A DNA stretch of 64,000 bases from Rhizobium sp. ZPR4 (GCF_040215725.1 NZ_CP157967.1:1054001-1118000); one strand, 5' to 3'; positions 31,751 to 45,312 are shown, counted from the first letter of the stretch. Numbers and translations: made by a program. The notes: generated from the letters alone by a model not told the origin.

Positions 31751-32122
31751 ATGCCTACCGTAAACCAGCTGATCCGTAAGCCTCGCCAGGCGCAGGTTAA
31801 GCGTAATAAGGTTCCCGCTCTCCAGGAGAACCCGCAGAAGCGCGGCGTTTGCACCCGCGTCTACACGACGACGCCGAAGAAGCCGAACTCGGCTCTGCGT
31901 AAGGTCGCAAAGATCCGCCTGACCAACGGCTTCGAAGTCATTGGTTACATCCCCGGCGAAGGTCACAACCTTCAGGAACACTCTGTCGTCATGATCCGTG
32001 GCGGCCGCGTTAAGGACCTTCCGGGTGTTCGCTACCACATCATCCGCGGCGTTCTCGATACCCAGGGTGTCAAGAACCGCAAGCAGCGCCGTTCGAAGTA
32101 CGGTGCAAAGCGTCCGAAGTAA
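31751..32122 (+). CDS. rpsL: 30S ribosomal protein S12
   Basis: 123 residues. Decoding-centre protein; the streptomycin-related [17 protein letters not shown] (Lys42/43 region) and the second lysine in [13 protein letters not shown] are both wild type, so no streptomycin-resistance mutation is visible. First gene of the str operon rpsL-rpsG-fusA-tuf. Confidence 0.98.
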
Positions 32123-32189
32123 TTCGGTTTTTTAGATAATCCGGCGCTGCGCGAGGTTCTCCGCGTGGTGAAGCGTCGCAAACAGTTGA

Positions 32190-32675
<486 letters not shown>

Positions 32676-32705
32676 TCCCGAACGGTTTCGGAAAGGCAGT
32701 CCATT

Positions 32706-34805
32706 ATGGCTCGCGAATATAAAATCGAAGACTACCGCAATTTCGGTATCATGGCGCACATCGACGCCGGCAAGACCACGACGACCGAGCGTATTCTTTA
32801 CTACACCGGCAAGTCGCACAAGATCGGCGAAGTGCACGACGGCGCAGCCACCATGGACTGGATGGAGCAGGAGCAGGAGCGTGGCATCACGATCACTTCT
32901 GCTGCTACGACCACCTTCTGGAAGGGCCGCGACGGCAAGACCCGCCGCTTCAACATCATCGACACCCCCGGCCACGTCGACTTCACCATCGAAGTCGAGC
33001 GTTCGCTGCGCGTTCTCGACGGTGCCATCGCTCTGCTCGACGCCAATGCCGGCGTTGAGCCGCAGACGGAAACCGTATGGCGTCAGGCTGAGAAGTATCA
33101 TGTTCCGCGCATGATCTTCTGCAACAAGATGGACAAGACCGGCGCTGACTTCTATCGCTCGGTCGAGATGATCAAGACCCGCCTCGGCGCGACCGCCGTC
33201 GTCATGCAGCTGCCGATCGGCGCTGAAAGCGATTTCAAGGGCGTTGTCGACCTGATCGAGATGAACGCTCTCATCTGGCGCGACGAATCGCTCGGCGCTC
33301 AGTGGGACGTCGTCGAAATTCCGGAAGACATGAAGGCCAAGGCTGCTGAGTACCGCGAAAAGCTGATCGAGACCGTTGTCGAGATCGACGAAGCCGCGAC
33401 CGAAGCCTACCTCGAAGGCAACCTGCCTGACAACGATCAGATCCGCGCGCTCGTCCGTCGCGGCACGATCGACGTCAAGTTCCATCCGATGTTCTGCGGC
33501 ACCGCCTTCAAGAACAAGGGTGTTCAGCCGCTGCTCGACGCCGTTGTCGATTACCTGCCGTCGCCGCTCGATATTCCGGCGATCAAGGGTATCGACTTCA
33601 AGACGGAAGCCGAAATCGAACGTCACGCTGACGACAGCGAGCCGTTGTCCATGCTGGCATTCAAGATCATGAACGACCCCTTCGTCGGCTCGCTCACCTT
33701 CGCCCGCATCTATTCCGGCAAGCTCGAAAAGGGCGCATCGGTCATCAACACGGTTAAGGACAAGCGCGAGCGCGTCGGCCGCATGCTGCAGATGCACTCC
33801 AACTCGCGTGAAGACATCGAAGAAGCCTTCGCTGGCGACATCGTTGCTCTGGCCGGCCTCAAGGAAACCACCACTGGCGATACGCTCTGCGATCCGCTGA
33901 AGCCGGTTATCCTCGAGCGCATGGAATTCCCCGAGCCGGTCATCCAGATTGCGATCGAGCCGAAGACCAAGGGCGACCAGGAAAAGATGGGCCTCGCGCT
34001 CAACCGTCTGGCTGCCGAAGATCCGTCCTTCCGCGTGAAGACGGATCAGGAATCGGGTCAGACGATCATCGCCGGCATGGGTGAACTTCACCTCGACATC
34101 ATCGTCGATCGCATGCGTCGTGAATTCAAGGTTGAAGCTACCGTTGGCGCGCCGCAGGTTGCTTACCGCGAAACCATCACGCGTCAGACGGAAAAGGACT
34201 ACACCCACAAGAAGCAGTCGGGTGGTACCGGTCAGTTCGCGCGCGTCAAGATCGTGTTCGAACCGAACCCGGACGGCGACGACTTCAAGTTCGAGTCCAA
34301 GATCGTCGGCGGTTCCGTTCCGAAGGAATACATCCCGGGCGTTCAGAAGGGTATCGAAAGCGTTCTGTCTTCCGGCCCGCTGGCTGGCTTCCCGATGCTC
34401 GGCGTCAAGGCGACGCTCATCGACGGCGCCTTCCACGACGTCGACTCGTCGGTTCTGGCCTTCGAAATCGCGTCCCGCGCTTGCTTCCGTGAAGCAGCCC
34501 GCGAAGCTGGTGCCCAGCTCCTCGAGCCGATGATGAAGGTCGAAGTCGTAACGCCGGAAGATTACGTCGGCGACGTCATCGGCGACCTGAACTCGCGTCG
34601 TGGTCAGATCCAGGGCCAGGAAAGCCGCGGTATCGCTGTTGTCATCAACGCGAACGTCCCGCTGGCGAACATGTTCAAGTACGTGGATAACCTGCGTTCG
34701 ATGTCTCAGGGCCGTGCACAGTACACGATGACCTTCGATCATTATGCGCCGGTTCCGTCGAACGTCGCACAGGAAATCCAGGCAAAGTATTCCGGTCAGA
34801 AGTGA
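32706..34805 (+). CDS. fusA: Elongation factor G
   Basis: 699 residues. Translocase GTPase; motifs AHIDAGKT (17-24), [13 protein letters not shown] and NKMDKTGAD are all present, followed by domains II-V with the domain IV loop ([15 protein letters not shown]). No fusidic-acid resistance change is obvious by eye. Overlain on the minus strand by a long open frame that is a codon-bias shadow. Confidence 0.98.
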   Translation: MAREYKIEDYRNFGIMAHIDAGKTTTTERILYYTGKSHKIGEVHDGAATMDWMEQEQERGITITSAATTTFWKGRDGKTRRFNIIDTPGHVDFTIEVERSLRVLDGAIALLDANAGVEPQTETVWRQAEKYHVPRMIFCNKMDKTGADFYRSVEMIKTRLGATAVVMQLPIGAESDFKGVVDLIEMNALIWRDESLGAQWDVVEIPEDMKAKAAEYREKLIETVVEIDEAATEAYLEGNLPDNDQIRALVRRGTIDVKFHPMFCGTAFKNKGVQPLLDAVVDYLPSPLDIPAIKGIDFKTEAEIERHADDSEPLSMLAFKIMNDPFVGSLTFARIYSGKLEKGASVINTVKDKRERVGRMLQMHSNSREDIEEAFAGDIVALAGLKETTTGDTLCDPLKPVILERMEFPEPVIQIAIEPKTKGDQEKMGLALNRLAAEDPSFRVKTDQESGQTIIAGMGELHLDIIVDRMRREFKVEATVGAPQVAYRETITRQTEKDYTHKKQSGGTGQFARVKIVFEPNPDGDDFKFESKIVGGSVPKEYIPGVQKGIESVLSSGPLAGFPMLGVKATLIDGAFHDVDSSVLAFEIASRACFREAAREAGAQLLEPMMKVEVVTPEDYVGDVIGDLNSRRGQIQGQESRGIAVVINANVPLANMFKYVDNLRSMSQGRAQYTMTFDHYAPVPSNVAQEIQAKYSGQK

Positions 34806-34871
34806 CCGGAATACCAATTGACCGATAACAAGAATTGATCCCCCAGGGGACAGGAAAACGGAGAGCCGAAA

Positions 34872-36047
<1,176 letters not shown>

Positions 36048-36357
36048 TTCGAAGGCGGCCACTCCATCCGAGTGGCCGATTCGATGACAATATTATGATG
36101 CAAGCGGCTGTAGCCGCTTGCTTATGACATAGAAATGTTGCAAATGGCGCGCGAGCGCGATTTGCGCGCTGCTTCGGATGACGAAGCGGCCAATGAAATT
36201 AACAATAAGGTGGGCCGAAAGGCCTAAAGAGTGGATGGGGATGCCGTCGCCGGCGTCCCTCTCGATCTTTGAAACCGGTGGTCCGCCTTAGGAAACAGAA
36301 CAATCCGTGCCCTTTTTCGAGAGGCACGCGAGATAACAAACACAAGGATAACGTCGA
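36048..36357 (+). promoter_or_regulatory. tuf-rpsJ gap: hairpin cluster and putative S10 leader
   Basis: Three clear inverted repeats: CGGCCACTC-CATCC-GAGTGGCCG (36056-36078), GCAAGCGGCT-GT-AGCCGCTTGC (36100-36121, 10 bp perfect) and GCTTCG-GATGA-CGAAGC (36171-36187). A GCGCGC-rich stem near 36147-36169 may be a fourth. No T-run follows any. They stand where the S10 operon promoter and leader are expected. Confidence 0.55.
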
Positions 36358-36666
36358 ATGAACGGCCAAAATATCCGCATTCGCCTGAAGGCGTTCGATC
36401 ACCGAATTCTCGATGCGTCCACGCGCGAGATCGTGTCGACGGCGAAGCGCACCGGTGCTAGCGTCCGGGGCCCCGTTCCGCTTCCGACTCGTATCGAGAA
36501 GTTTACGGTAAACCGGTCCCCGCACATCGACAAGAAGAGCCGCGAGCAGTTCGAGATGCGCACGCATAAGCGCCTCCTCGACATCGTTGACCCGACCCCG
36601 CAGACGGTAGACGCGCTGATGAAGCTCGATCTCGCCGCCGGTGTCGATGTTGAGATCAAGCTCTAA
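36358..36666 (+). CDS. rpsJ: 30S ribosomal protein S10
   Basis: 102 residues, [20 protein letters not shown], with the NusE surface ([20 protein letters not shown]). S10 also binds NusB and NusG in antitermination. First gene of the S10 operon, 39 nt before rplC. Confidence 0.98.
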   Translation: MNGQNIRIRLKAFDHRILDASTREIVSTAKRTGASVRGPVPLPTRIEKFTVNRSPHIDKKSREQFEMRTHKRLLDIVDPTPQTVDALMKLDLAAGVDVEIKL

Positions 36667-36705
36667 GACCTCCGGTCTTCGAGCTGAGTGAGAAGGATTG
36701 AACCG

Positions 36706-37347
36706 ATGCGTTCAGGTGTGATTGCACAGAAGGTGGGAATGACCCGCGTCTATAACGACGCCGGCGAGCATGTCCCGGTTACCGTATTGCGTATGGAAGG
36801 CTGCCAGGTCGTAGCCCAGCGCACAGTTGAAAAGAATGGCTACATCGCAGTTCAGCTCGGTGCCGGCCAGGCTAAAGTTAAGAACACGACGAAGGCTCTT
36901 CGCGGCCATTTCGCCGTTGCAAGCGTGGAGCCGAAGGCCAAGCTCGCAGAATTCCGTGTCACGGAAGACAATCTGCTTGAAGTCGGCACCGAACTCAACG
37001 CAGGTCACTTCACGGCGGGTCAGCTCGTCGACGTGACCGGCACGACGATCGGTAAGGGCTTTGCCGGCGCCATCAAGCGCCATGGCTTCGGCGGTCTGCG
37101 CGCCACGCACGGTGTGTCGGTTTCGCACCGTTCGCACGGTTCGACCGGCTCGCGCCAGGACCCGGGCAAGGTGTTCAAGAACAAGAAGATGGCTGGTCAC
37201 ATGGGCCAGACGCGCGTTACGACGCAGAACCTTGAAGTAGTATCGACCGACGAAGATCGTGGTCTGATCCTGGTCAAGGGTGCGGTTCCCGGCTCCAAGG
37301 GTGCCTGGATCATCGTGCGCGACGCCGTCAAGTCGGCAGCGAAGTAA
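36706..37347 (+). CDS. rplC: 50S ribosomal protein L3
   Basis: 213 residues from ATG 36706 (AAGGA upstream), [20 protein letters not shown]. The peptidyl-transferase-proximal loop with GASHGN in other species reads [20 protein letters not shown] here. The in-frame ATG at 36688 is less well placed. 13 nt before rplD. Confidence 0.97.
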   Translation: MRSGVIAQKVGMTRVYNDAGEHVPVTVLRMEGCQVVAQRTVEKNGYIAVQLGAGQAKVKNTTKALRGHFAVASVEPKAKLAEFRVTEDNLLEVGTELNAGHFTAGQLVDVTGTTIGKGFAGAIKRHGFGGLRATHGVSVSHRSHGSTGSRQDPGKVFKNKKMAGHMGQTRVTTQNLEVVSTDEDRGLILVKGAVPGSKGAWIIVRDAVKSAAK

Positions 37348-37360
37348 GGGAGCCAAACCA

Positions 37361-37981
37361 ATGGAATTCAACGTCAAGACCCTTGAGGGCAAAGACGCCG
37401 GGAAGGTTTCCCTTTCTGATGCGATTTTCGGCCTCGAGCCGCGTGAAGACATTCTCGCTCGCGTTATTCGCTGGCAGCTTGCCAAGAAGCAGCAGGGCAC
37501 GCATCAGGCCAAGGGCCGCGCGGACGTAGCGCGCACCGGCGCCAAGATGTACAAGCAGAAGGGTACGGGCCGCGCTCGTCACCATTCGGCTCGCGCTCCG
37601 CAGTTCCGCGGCGGCGGTAAGGCTCACGGCCCGGTCGCCCGCAGCCACGAGCATGATCTGCCGAAGAAGGTTCGCGCCCTCGGCCTGCGTCACGCTCTCT
37701 CGGCCAAGTTCAAGGCTGAAGACGTGATTGTTATCGACAATCTCGTCGCTACCGAAGCCAAGACCAAGGCACTCGCTGGCGCTTTCGAGACGCTCGGCCT
37801 GACGAACGCTCTGTTCATCGGCGGCGCTGAACTCGACAGCAACTTCAAGCTCGCAGCCCAGAACATTCCGAATATCGATGTTCTGCCGGTTCAGGGCATC
37901 AACGTTTACGACATCCTGCGCCGCGGCAAGCTCGTGCTGTCCAAGGCTGCAGTTGAAGCTCTAGAGGAGCGATTCAAGTGA
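37361..37981 (+). CDS. rplD: 50S ribosomal protein L4
   Basis: 206 residues, [20 protein letters not shown]. The exit-tunnel loop contains [20 protein letters not shown]. In E. coli L4 represses the S10 operon at its leader. Stop codon overlaps the rplW start. Confidence 0.97.
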   Translation: MEFNVKTLEGKDAGKVSLSDAIFGLEPREDILARVIRWQLAKKQQGTHQAKGRADVARTGAKMYKQKGTGRARHHSARAPQFRGGGKAHGPVARSHEHDLPKKVRALGLRHALSAKFKAEDVIVIDNLVATEAKTKALAGAFETLGLTNALFIGGAELDSNFKLAAQNIPNIDVLPVQGINVYDILRRGKLVLSKAAVEALEERFK

Positions 37982-38271
37982 CGGATCTTCGCCATTACGA
38001 TGTGATCGTTTCTCCTGCGATCACCGAAAAGTCCACGCTGCTTTCGGACAATAACCAGGTTGTTTTCAACGTTGCCAAGACCGCGACGAAGCCGGAAATC
38101 AAGGCTGCCGTCGAAGCGCTCTTCGGCGTCAAGGTTACGGCCGTTAACACTCTGCTGCGCCTCGGCAAGACCAAGCGGTTCAAGGGTCTCGTCGGCAAGC
38201 AGAAGGACGTGAAGAAGGCTGTTGTGACGCTCGCCGAAGGCCAGTCGATCGACGTCTCCACCGGTCTCTGA
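37978..38271 (+). CDS. rplW: 50S ribosomal protein L23
   Basis: 97 residues from a GTG start (37978) that overlaps the rplD stop as GTGA; GAGGAG lies just upstream. [20 protein letters not shown], then [18 protein letters not shown]. Docking site for trigger factor and SRP at the tunnel exit. Confidence 0.96.
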   Translation: MTDLRHYDVIVSPAITEKSTLLSDNNQVVFNVAKTATKPEIKAAVEALFGVKVTAVNTLLRLGKTKRFKGLVGKQKDVKKAVVTLAEGQSIDVSTGL

Positions 38272-38282
38272 GGAATAAGAAA

Positions 38283-39119
38283 ATGGCATTGAAAACATTC
38301 AATCCGACGACCCCGAGCCAGCGTCAGCTGGTCATCGTCGATCGCTCCTCGCTCTACAAGGGCAAGCCGGTCAAGACGCTGACGGAAGGCCTCACCTCCA
38401 AGGGTGGCCGTAACAACACCGGTCGCATCACTGTCCGCTTCCAGGGCGGTGGTCACAAGCGCAGCTATCGTCTGGTCGACTTCAAGCGTCGCAAGTTCGA
38501 CGTTGAAGCATCGGTCGAGCGCATCGAATACGATCCGAACCGTACCGCTTACATCGCTCTGGTGAAGTACACGGACGGCGAACTGGCCTACATCCTCGCT
38601 CCGCAGCGCCTCGCTGCCGGCGACAAGGTCATCGCTTCGGAAAAGGCAGTGGACGTGAAGCCGGGCAACACCATGCCGCTTCAGTTCATCCCGGTCGGCT
38701 CCATCATCCACAACGTGGAAATGAAGCCGGGCAAGGGTGGTCAGATCGCTCGCTCCGCCGGTTCCTACGCCCAGCTCGTCGGTCGCGACCAGGGTATGGC
38801 GATCCTTCGCCTGAATTCTGGCGAACAGCGCCTCGTGCATGGCAATTGCCTGGCAACGATCGGCGCGGTTTCGAACCCGGATCATGCCAACATCAACGAC
38901 GGTAAGGCCGGTCGTTCGCGTTGGCGTGGCAAGAAGCCGCATAACCGCGGCGTTGTCATGAACCCGGTCGACCATCCGCACGGCGGTGGTGAAGGCCGCA
39001 CCTCTGGTGGTCGCCATCCGGTGACCCCGTGGGGCAAGCCGACCAAGGGCAAGCGTACGCGGTCGAACAAGTCGACCGACAAGATGATTATGCGCTCGCG
39101 CCATCAGCGCAAGAAGTAA
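38283..39119 (+). CDS. rplB: 50S ribosomal protein L2
   Basis: 278 residues. [21 protein letters not shown]-terminal conserved region [20 protein letters not shown] around the His important for peptidyl transferase activity. 15 nt before rpsS. Confidence 0.98.
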   Translation: MALKTFNPTTPSQRQLVIVDRSSLYKGKPVKTLTEGLTSKGGRNNTGRITVRFQGGGHKRSYRLVDFKRRKFDVEASVERIEYDPNRTAYIALVKYTDGELAYILAPQRLAAGDKVIASEKAVDVKPGNTMPLQFIPVGSIIHNVEMKPGKGGQIARSAGSYAQLVGRDQGMAILRLNSGEQRLVHGNCLATIGAVSNPDHANINDGKAGRSRWRGKKPHNRGVVMNPVDHPHGGGEGRTSGGRHPVTPWGKPTKGKRTRSNKSTDKMIMRSRHQRKK

Positions 39120-39134
39120 GAGAGGAAGTCTCAA

Positions 39135-39413
39135 GTGGCTCGTTCAGTATGGAAAGGTCCGTTTGTTGACGGCTATCTTCTCAAGAAGGCTGAGAAGGTG
39201 CGTGAAGGCGGACGTAACGAAGTAATCAAGATGTGGAGCCGTCGCTCCACCATCATGCCGCAGTTCGTTGGTCTGACCTTCGGCGTCTACAACGGCAGCA
39301 AGCACATTCCGGTCAGCGTCAATGAAGACATGGTCGGACACAAGTTCGGCGAGTTCGCCCCGACCCGTACCTACTATGGTCACGGTGCGGACAAGAAGGC
39401 GAAGAGGAAGTAA
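39135..39413 (+). CDS. rpsS: 30S ribosomal protein S19
   Basis: 92 residues with a GTG start (39135; GAGGAAG upstream). [20 protein letters not shown] and [17 protein letters not shown] are family-typical. It contacts S13 and the A-site finger in the head. Two nt before rplV. Confidence 0.97.
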   Translation: MARSVWKGPFVDGYLLKKAEKVREGGRNEVIKMWSRRSTIMPQFVGLTFGVYNGSKHIPVSVNEDMVGHKFGEFAPTRTYYGHGADKKAKRK

Positions 39414-39415
39414 CA

Positions 39416-39805
39416 ATGGGCAAGGCAAAAACCGAACGCCGGCTGAAGGACAATGAGGCGCAGGCAGTTGCGCGCACGCTCCGCGTCAGCCCGCAGAAGC
39501 TCAACCTGGTCGCGGCTTCGATCCGTGGCAAGAAGGTTGATCGCGCGCTCGCAGAGCTGGAATTCTCGCGCAAGCGCATCGCTGGCGCCGTGAAGAAGAC
39601 GCTCGAATCTGCGATCGCCAATGCAGAAAACAACCACGATCTCGACGTTGACTCGCTGGTCGTAGCGGAAGCTTACGTCGGCAAGTCGATCGTCATGAAG
39701 CGTTTCCACGCTCGTGGCCGCGGCCGTGCGTCTCGCATCGAGCGTCCGTTCGCGCACCTGACGATCGTCGTTCGTGAAGTGGAAGCTCAAGGGGAGGCCG
39801 CATAA
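39416..39805 (+). CDS. rplV: 50S ribosomal protein L22
   Basis: 129 residues, [20 protein letters not shown]. The tunnel beta-hairpin ([20 protein letters not shown]) shows no macrolide-resistance deletion. The TAA stop overlaps the rpsC ATG by one base (TAATG). Confidence 0.97.
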   Translation: MGKAKTERRLKDNEAQAVARTLRVSPQKLNLVAASIRGKKVDRALAELEFSRKRIAGAVKKTLESAIANAENNHDLDVDSLVVAEAYVGKSIVMKRFHARGRGRASRIERPFAHLTIVVREVEAQGEAA

Positions 39806-40530
39806 TGGGTCAGAAAATCAATCCGATCGGCTTTCGTCTTGGCATCAACCGCACTTGGGATAGCCGCTGGTTCGCGGACAATGCCGAGTACGGCCAGCTC
39901 CTCCACGAAGACCTGAAGATGCGCAAGTTCGTCATGAACGAACTGAAGCAGGCTGGTATCTCCAAGGTGGTCATCGAGCGTCCGCACAAGAAGTGCCGCG
40001 TCACGATCCACTCGGCTCGTCCGGGCCTGATCATCGGCAAGAAGGGCGCTGACATCGACAAGCTCCGCAAGAAGCTGTCGGACATGACGAATTCCGAAAC
40101 GCACCTCAACATCGTTGAAGTTCGCAAGCCGGAAATCGACGCGACGCTGGTTGCCCAGTCGATCGCTCAGCAGCTGGAACGCCGTGTTGCTTTCCGTCGC
40201 GCCATGAAGCGCGCCGTTCAGTCCGCGATGCGTCTTGGCGCCGAAGGCATCAAGATCACCTGCGCCGGTCGTCTCGGCGGTGCTGAAATCGCTCGTACGG
40301 AATGGTACCGCGAAGGTCGCGTGCCGCTGCATACGCTGCGCGCCGACATCGACTACGGTACGGCTGAAGCAGAAACCGCTTTCGGTATCTGCGGCATCAA
40401 GGTCTGGATCTTCAAGGGCGAAATCCTTGAGCACGATCCGATGGCCTCCGAACGCCGCGCGCTCGAAGGCGACGCCCAGGGTCCGGCTAGCCGCGATCGC
40501 GATAGAGACCGTCGCCGCGACAACGCTTGA
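39805..40530 (+). CDS. rpsC: 30S ribosomal protein S3
   Basis: 241 residues. [22 protein letters not shown] domain with [20 protein letters not shown]; the C-terminal tail is highly charged ([12 protein letters not shown]). Part of the mRNA entry channel helicase. Confidence 0.98.
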   Translation: MGQKINPIGFRLGINRTWDSRWFADNAEYGQLLHEDLKMRKFVMNELKQAGISKVVIERPHKKCRVTIHSARPGLIIGKKGADIDKLRKKLSDMTNSETHLNIVEVRKPEIDATLVAQSIAQQLERRVAFRRAMKRAVQSAMRLGAEGIKITCAGRLGGAEIARTEWYREGRVPLHTLRADIDYGTAEAETAFGICGIKVWIFKGEILEHDPMASERRALEGDAQGPASRDRDRDRRRDNA

Positions 40531-40566
40531 TAGCGTACGTGGCAGATAAGTTCGGAGAATAAGAAA

Positions 40567-40980
40567 ATGTTGCATCCAAAGCGTACGAAGTACCGCAAGC
40601 AATTCAAGGGCCGCATCAAGGGCGTTGCCAAGGGTGGTTCTGATCTGGCGTTCGGCGAATTCGGCCTGAAGTCGCAGGAGCCCAACCGCGTCAACGCTCG
40701 CGAGATCGAAGCGGCTCGCCGCGCGATCACGCGCTATATGAAGCGCGCCGGCCGTGTATGGATCCGCGTGTTCCCGGATGTTCCGGTAACCGCAAAGCCG
40801 ACCGAAGTCCGTATGGGTAAAGGTAAGGGCTCTGTCGAATACTGGGCATGCAAGGTCAAGCCCGGCCGTATGATGTTCGAGATCGACGGTGTGAGCGAAG
40901 AAATCGCTCGCGAGGCTCTGCGCCTCGGCGCTGCCAAGCTCTCGGTCAAGACGCGCTTCGTTCAGCGCATTGCAGAGTAA
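40567..40980 (+). CDS. rplP: 50S ribosomal protein L16
   Basis: 137 residues, [20 protein letters not shown], with [20 protein letters not shown]. Sits at the A-site tRNA elbow. Eleven nt before rpmC. Confidence 0.98.
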   Translation: MLHPKRTKYRKQFKGRIKGVAKGGSDLAFGEFGLKSQEPNRVNAREIEAARRAITRYMKRAGRVWIRVFPDVPVTAKPTEVRMGKGKGSVEYWACKVKPGRMMFEIDGVSEEIAREALRLGAAKLSVKTRFVQRIAE

Positions 40981-40991
40981 GGAAGAAGCTC

Positions 40992-41192
40992 ATGAAAGCC
41001 GCAGATGTTCGCGCCCTGAGCGCCGACCAACTCAAGGACGAGCTTGCCAAGCTGAAGAAGGAGCAGTTCAACCTGCGCTTTCAGAAGGCGACCGGCCAGC
41101 TCGAGAAGTCCTCGCGCATCAACGAAGTCCGTAAGGACATCGCTCGCGTAAAAACCATTGCCCGCCAGAAGGCGGCAGAAGCAAAGGCCTAA
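40992..41192 (+). CDS. rpmC: 50S ribosomal protein L29
   Basis: 66 residues, [20 protein letters not shown], all-helical as expected; AGGAAG upstream decides ATG 40992. Confidence 0.96.
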   Translation: MKAADVRALSADQLKDELAKLKKEQFNLRFQKATGQLEKSSRINEVRKDIARVKTIARQKAAEAKA

Positions 41193-41204
41193 AGGAAGAA
41201 TAAC

Positions 41205-41444
41205 ATGCCGAAGCGCATTCTGCAGGGCGTCGTGGTCAGCGACAAGAACGAGAAGACGGTAGTTGTCCGCGTGGAGCGTCGTTTCGCTCACCCGCTGCTC
41301 CAGAAGACCGTTCGTCGTTCCAAGAAGTACAAGGCTCACGACGAAAACAATCAGTACAAGACCGGCGACGTCGTTTCCATCGAGGAATGCGCGCCGATCT
41401 CCAAGGACAAGACCTGGACGGTCGTTTCCGCCCAGTCCAAGTAA
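41205..41444 (+). CDS. rpsQ: 30S ribosomal protein S17
   Basis: 79 residues, [20 protein letters not shown], with [20 protein letters not shown]. Last gene of the S10 operon; a 226-nt gap follows. Confidence 0.97.
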   Translation: MPKRILQGVVVSDKNEKTVVVRVERRFAHPLLQKTVRRSKKYKAHDENNQYKTGDVVSIEECAPISKDKTWTVVSAQSK

Positions 41445-41670
41445 CAGAATTTCGCTCAGGCCCTTGCGCTTGGGCGAAATATCTGTATGAAGCACGAGCT
41501 TGGAAGCAGGACGCTCGAGAACGGGCGTTCTTTTGCTTTATTGATGGCCGGCAGAGACGATCCTTTGTGATCCCGAAGCCAGGCATAATCAGACAAGACA
41601 CTAGTCCATAAGCCGGGGTAGGGGGTCGATTGGCCCAACCATTCCGGTAACAACAAGAAGGCGACCTGAC
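41445..41670 (+). promoter_or_regulatory. Border of the S10 and spc operons
   Basis: The only long gap between rpsJ and rplO. ATTTCGCTC (41449-41457) pairs with GGGCGAAAT (41472-41480) just after rpsQ (one G-U), with no T-run. This matches the E. coli S10/spc boundary before rplN; a promoter is expected but I cannot fix its position. Confidence 0.5.
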
Positions 41671-42039
41671 ATGATTCAGATGCAAACAAACCTCGACGTG
41701 GCGGATAATTCCGGCGCACGTCGTGTCATGTGCATCAAGGTGCTGGGCGGCTCGAAGCGCAAGTATGCCTCGATCGGCGACGTTATCGTCGTTTCGATCA
41801 AGGAAGCTATTCCGCGCGGCCGTGTGAAGAAGGGTGACGTGATGAAGGCGGTTGTCGTTCGTACCGCCAAGGACATCCGTCGTCCGGATGGCAGCGTCAT
41901 CCGCTTCGATACCAACGCAGCAGTCCTCATCGACAACAAGAAAGAGCCGATCGGCACCCGTATCTTCGGACCGGTTCCGCGCGAACTTCGCGCCAAGAAC
42001 CACATGAAGATCATCTCGCTGGCTCCAGAAGTACTGTAA
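41671..42039 (+). CDS. rplN: 50S ribosomal protein L14
   Basis: 122 residues, [20 protein letters not shown]. First gene of the spc operon; contacts 16S rRNA in bridge B8. Eleven nt before rplX. Confidence 0.98.
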   Translation: MIQMQTNLDVADNSGARRVMCIKVLGGSKRKYASIGDVIVVSIKEAIPRGRVKKGDVMKAVVVRTAKDIRRPDGSVIRFDTNAAVLIDNKKEPIGTRIFGPVPRELRAKNHMKIISLAPEVL

Positions 42040-42050
42040 GGAGCGGAGCG

Positions 42051-42359
42051 ATGCAGAAGATCCGTAAAGGCGACAAGGTTGTCGTATTGACCGGTAAGGA
42101 CAAGGGTCGTACCGGCGAAGTCATTCAAGTGCTGCCGAAGGAAGACCGTGCGGTCGTTCGTGGCGTCAACGTCATCAAGCGCCATCAGCGCCAGACGCAG
42201 AACCAGGAAGCCGGCATCATCAGCAAGGAAGCCTCGCTTCACCTGTCCAACCTGGCGATCGTCGACAAGGACGGCAAGCCGACCCGCGTCGGTTTCAAGG
42301 TTGTGGATGGCAAGAAGGTCCGCGTGGCCAAGACCTCGGGAGAAGTGATCGATGGCTGA
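42051..42359 (+). CDS. rplX: 50S ribosomal protein L24
   Basis: 102 residues, [20 protein letters not shown], a KOW motif at the N terminus. Assembly initiator. Overlaps rplE by eight nt, so translation is coupled. Confidence 0.97.
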   Translation: MQKIRKGDKVVVLTGKDKGRTGEVIQVLPKEDRAVVRGVNVIKRHQRQTQNQEAGIISKEASLHLSNLAIVDKDGKPTRVGFKVVDGKKVRVAKTSGEVIDG

Positions 42360-42909
42360 GGTAAAGTACGAGCCGCGGCTCAAGAAGGAATACGTTGCTC
42401 GCATCCGTGCAGCGATGCAGGAGAAGTTCTCCTACGCCAACGAGATGCAGATCCCGAAGCTGGACAAGATCGTGATCAACATGGGCGTTGGCGAAGCGAC
42501 GGCTGATTCGAAGAAGCCGACCGTTGCTGCTGCTGACCTGGCGGCCATCGCTGGCCAGAAGCCGGTCATCACCCGCGCACGCAACTCCATCGCTGGCTTC
42601 AAGGTCCGCGAAAATATGCCGATCGGCGCGAAGGTCACCCTGCGCGGCGCCCGCATGTACGAGTTCCTGGATCGTCTGGTCAACATCGCGCTTCCGCGCG
42701 TTCGCGACTTCCGCGGCCTGAACCCGAAGAGCTTTGACGGTCGTGGCAATTTTGCCATGGGCATCAAGGAGCACATTGTGTTCCCTGAGATCAACTACGA
42801 CAAGGTTGATCAGATGTGGGGCATGGACATCATCGTTTGCACGACGGCGACGACCGACGACGAAGCACGGGCTCTTCTGAAAGAGTTCAACTTCCCGTTC
42901 CGTCAATAA
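42352..42909 (+). CDS. rplE: 50S ribosomal protein L5
   Basis: 185 residues, [20 protein letters not shown], with [17 protein letters not shown] and [15 protein letters not shown]. Binds 5S rRNA. Start lies inside the end of rplX. Confidence 0.98.
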   Translation: MAEVKYEPRLKKEYVARIRAAMQEKFSYANEMQIPKLDKIVINMGVGEATADSKKPTVAAADLAAIAGQKPVITRARNSIAGFKVRENMPIGAKVTLRGARMYEFLDRLVNIALPRVRDFRGLNPKSFDGRGNFAMGIKEHIVFPEINYDKVDQMWGMDIIVCTTATTDDEARALLKEFNFPFRQ

Positions 42910-42942
42910 CCGTAACGACGAGCGTAGAAAAGGAACCCTGAT

Positions 42943-43248
42943 ATGGCGAAGACAAGCGCAGTTGAAAAGAACAAGCGCCGCCGCAATACGGTTGCCAACC
43001 AGGCCGCAAAGCGGGCTGCTCTCAAGGCAATCATCATGAACCAGTCTCTCTCGATCGAAGACCGGTTCAAGGCCACTCTGAAGCTGGCATCGCTCCCGCG
43101 CGATGGATCGAAGACCCGTATTCGCAACCGTTGCGAAGTATCTGGCCGTCCGCGCGCCTACTACCGCAAACTGCGCATGTCGCGTATCGCGCTGCGTGAA
43201 CTCGGCAATCTCGGCAAGGTGCCGGGCATCGTCAAGTCCAGCTGGTAA
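42943..43248 (+). CDS. rpsN: 30S ribosomal protein S14
   Basis: 101 residues, the long cysteine-poor form without the two CxxC zinc knuckles; [20 protein letters not shown] is typical. So its zinc-independent variant serves as the main copy. Confidence 0.97.
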   Translation: MAKTSAVEKNKRRRNTVANQAAKRAALKAIIMNQSLSIEDRFKATLKLASLPRDGSKTRIRNRCEVSGRPRAYYRKLRMSRIALRELGNLGKVPGIVKSSW

Positions 43249-43260
43249 GGAGCAGATTAG

Positions 43261-43659
43261 ATGTCTATGACTGATCCTTTGGGCGATATGCTCACCCGCA
43301 TCCGCAATGGCGCTTCGCGCCGCAAGTCGTCGGTTTCGACGCCTGCGTCCAAGCTCCGTGCACGCGTTCTCGATGTGCTCCAGGCTGAAGGCTACATCCG
43401 TGGCTACTCCGTCGTCGATTTCGGCAACGGCAAGTCTGAGCTCAACATCGAACTCAAGTACTACGAAGGCGCATCGGTGATCCGTGAGATCGGCCGTGTG
43501 TCCAAGCCGGGCCGCCGGGTTTATGTCTCGGTCAAGTCCATTCCGCAGGTCGCGAACGGCCTCGGCATCACCATCCTTTCGACTCCGAAGGGTGTGATGG
43601 CCGATCACCAGGCTCGCGAACAGAATGTTGGTGGCGAGGTTCTCTGCTCGGTCTTCTAA
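43261..43659 (+). CDS. rpsH: 30S ribosomal protein S8
   Basis: 132 residues, [20 protein letters not shown]. In E. coli S8 represses the spc operon at the rplE start. Ends LCSVF as is usual. Confidence 0.97.
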   Translation: MSMTDPLGDMLTRIRNGASRRKSSVSTPASKLRARVLDVLQAEGYIRGYSVVDFGNGKSELNIELKYYEGASVIREIGRVSKPGRRVYVSVKSIPQVANGLGITILSTPKGVMADHQAREQNVGGEVLCSVF

Positions 43660-43702
43660 GATCGAACAGAGATATCTCCTTCGAAACAGACAGGTTTGAA
43701 AA

Positions 43703-44236
43703 ATGTCTCGTATCGGTAAGAAGCCCGTTCAGGTACCTGCAGGGATCACGGCCACGGTTGATGGCCAGAAAGTGACTGCTAAGGGCCCCAAGGGCGAGCT
43801 GTTTTTCGTCGCTAACGACGAAATCGGTCTCAAGCTGGAAAACAATGCAATCGTCGTGACGCCGCTCAACGACTCCAAGGATGCTCGCGCAAAGTGGGGC
43901 ATGTCCCGCACGATGATCGAGAACATCCTGAAGGGTGTTAAGGACGGCTACGAGCGCAAGCTCGAAATCAACGGCGTCGGCTATCGTGCGTCTATGCAGG
44001 GCAAGAACCTGCAGCTGGCGCTCGGCTTCAGCCACGACGTGGTTTATGAGCCGCCGCAGGGCATCACGATCGCTGTGCCGAAGCCGACGGAAATCGTCGT
44101 CACCGGCATCAACAAGCAGCAGGTCGGCCAGGTTGCAGCTGAAATCCGCGAATACCGCGGCCCCGAGCCCTACAAGGGCAAGGGTGTTAAGTATGCCGAA
44201 GAGCGGATCATCCGCAAAGAAGGCAAGAAGAAGTAA
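43703..44236 (+). CDS. rplF: 50S ribosomal protein L6
   Basis: 177 residues, [20 protein letters not shown]; two similar domains and the conserved [15 protein letters not shown]. Twelve nt before rplR. Confidence 0.98.
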   Translation: MSRIGKKPVQVPAGITATVDGQKVTAKGPKGELFFVANDEIGLKLENNAIVVTPLNDSKDARAKWGMSRTMIENILKGVKDGYERKLEINGVGYRASMQGKNLQLALGFSHDVVYEPPQGITIAVPKPTEIVVTGINKQQVGQVAAEIREYRGPEPYKGKGVKYAEERIIRKEGKKK

Positions 44237-44248
44237 GGAACACGCGAA

Positions 44249-44611
44249 ATGGCTAGCAGGAAAGAAGCACTTGCGCGTCGCGCCAACCGCGTGCGCCGTC
44301 AAATCAAGTCGGTGGCCAATGGCCGTCCGCGCCTGTCGGTTCATCGCTCGTCGAAGAACATCTACGCCCAGGTCATCGATGACGTGGCTGGCAAGACCCT
44401 CGCGGCTGCCTCCACCCTCGACAAGGATCTGCGCGGTTCTCTGAAGACCGGTGCCGATACCGCAGCCGCAGCTCTCGTTGGCAAGCTCGTTGCTGAGCGC
44501 GCCTCCAAGGCCGGCGTGAAGGAAGTCGTGTTCGATCGCGGCGCTTTCATCTACCACGGCCGCATCAAGGCCTTGGCTGAAGCAGCCCGCGAAGGCGGCC
44601 TGACCTTCTAA
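44249..44611 (+). CDS. rplR: 50S ribosomal protein L18
   Basis: 120 residues, [20 protein letters not shown]; 5S rRNA binder with [21 protein letters not shown] 131-nt gap precedes rpsE. Confidence 0.97.
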   Translation: MASRKEALARRANRVRRQIKSVANGRPRLSVHRSSKNIYAQVIDDVAGKTLAAASTLDKDLRGSLKTGADTAAAALVGKLVAERASKAGVKEVVFDRGAFIYHGRIKALAEAAREGGLTF

Positions 44612-44742
44612 TCAGATTTCCGGCCGGTGATCCCAAGGATGCCGGCCGGATATTCACCGGACCGCAGGTTTCCCGCAAGGGAATGCATGCGGTCTTCGTT
44701 TTGTTTGCCGATTGCACCCGGAAAAGAAAAAGGAAGAGGACA

Positions 44743-45312
44743 ATGGCACAGGAAAAGAGGGCTCCGCGGGAAGACCGTCAGAGCCGTGAAGAGCGCGATA
44801 GCGAATTCGTCGACAAGCTGGTCGCGATTAACCGCGTCGCCAAGGTTGTTAAGGGTGGCCGTCGCTTCGGCTTCGCTGCTCTCGTCGTCGTTGGCGACCA
44901 GAAGGGCCGCGTAGGCTTCGGCCATGGCAAGGCACGCGAAGTGCCGGAAGCCATCCGCAAGGCAACCGAAAGCGCCAAGCGCGACATGATCTTCGTACCG
45001 CTGCGCGACGGCCGTACGCTGCATCACGACGTTCATGGCCGCCACGGCGCCGGCAAGGTTCTGCTGCGCTCGGCCAAGGTCGGTACCGGTATCATCGCCG
45101 GCGGCCCGATGCGCGCCGTTTTCGAAACGCTCGGCGTTCATGACGTCGTTGCCAAGTCGACCGGTTCGTCGAACCCGTACAACATGGTTCGCGCCACGTT
45201 CGACGCCCTGAAGCACCAGGTTCACCCGAAGGACATCGCAGCTCAGCGCGGCATCAAGTATGCCACCCTGCAGGCTCGCCGCGCCGCTTCGGGCAACGCC
45301 TCCGAAGAATAA
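44743..45312 (+). CDS. rpsE: 30S ribosomal protein S5
   Basis: 189 residues from ATG 44743 (GGAAGAGGA upstream), [20 protein letters not shown], then [20 protein letters not shown] and [16 protein letters not shown]. The spectinomycin-loop lysine and glycines look normal. An in-frame ATG at 44683 has no RBS. Confidence 0.97.
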   Translation: MAQEKRAPREDRQSREERDSEFVDKLVAINRVAKVVKGGRRFGFAALVVVGDQKGRVGFGHGKAREVPEAIRKATESAKRDMIFVPLRDGRTLHHDVHGRHGAGKVLLRSAKVGTGIIAGGPMRAVFETLGVHDVVAKSTGSSNPYNMVRATFDALKHQVHPKDIAAQRGIKYATLQARRAASGNASEE

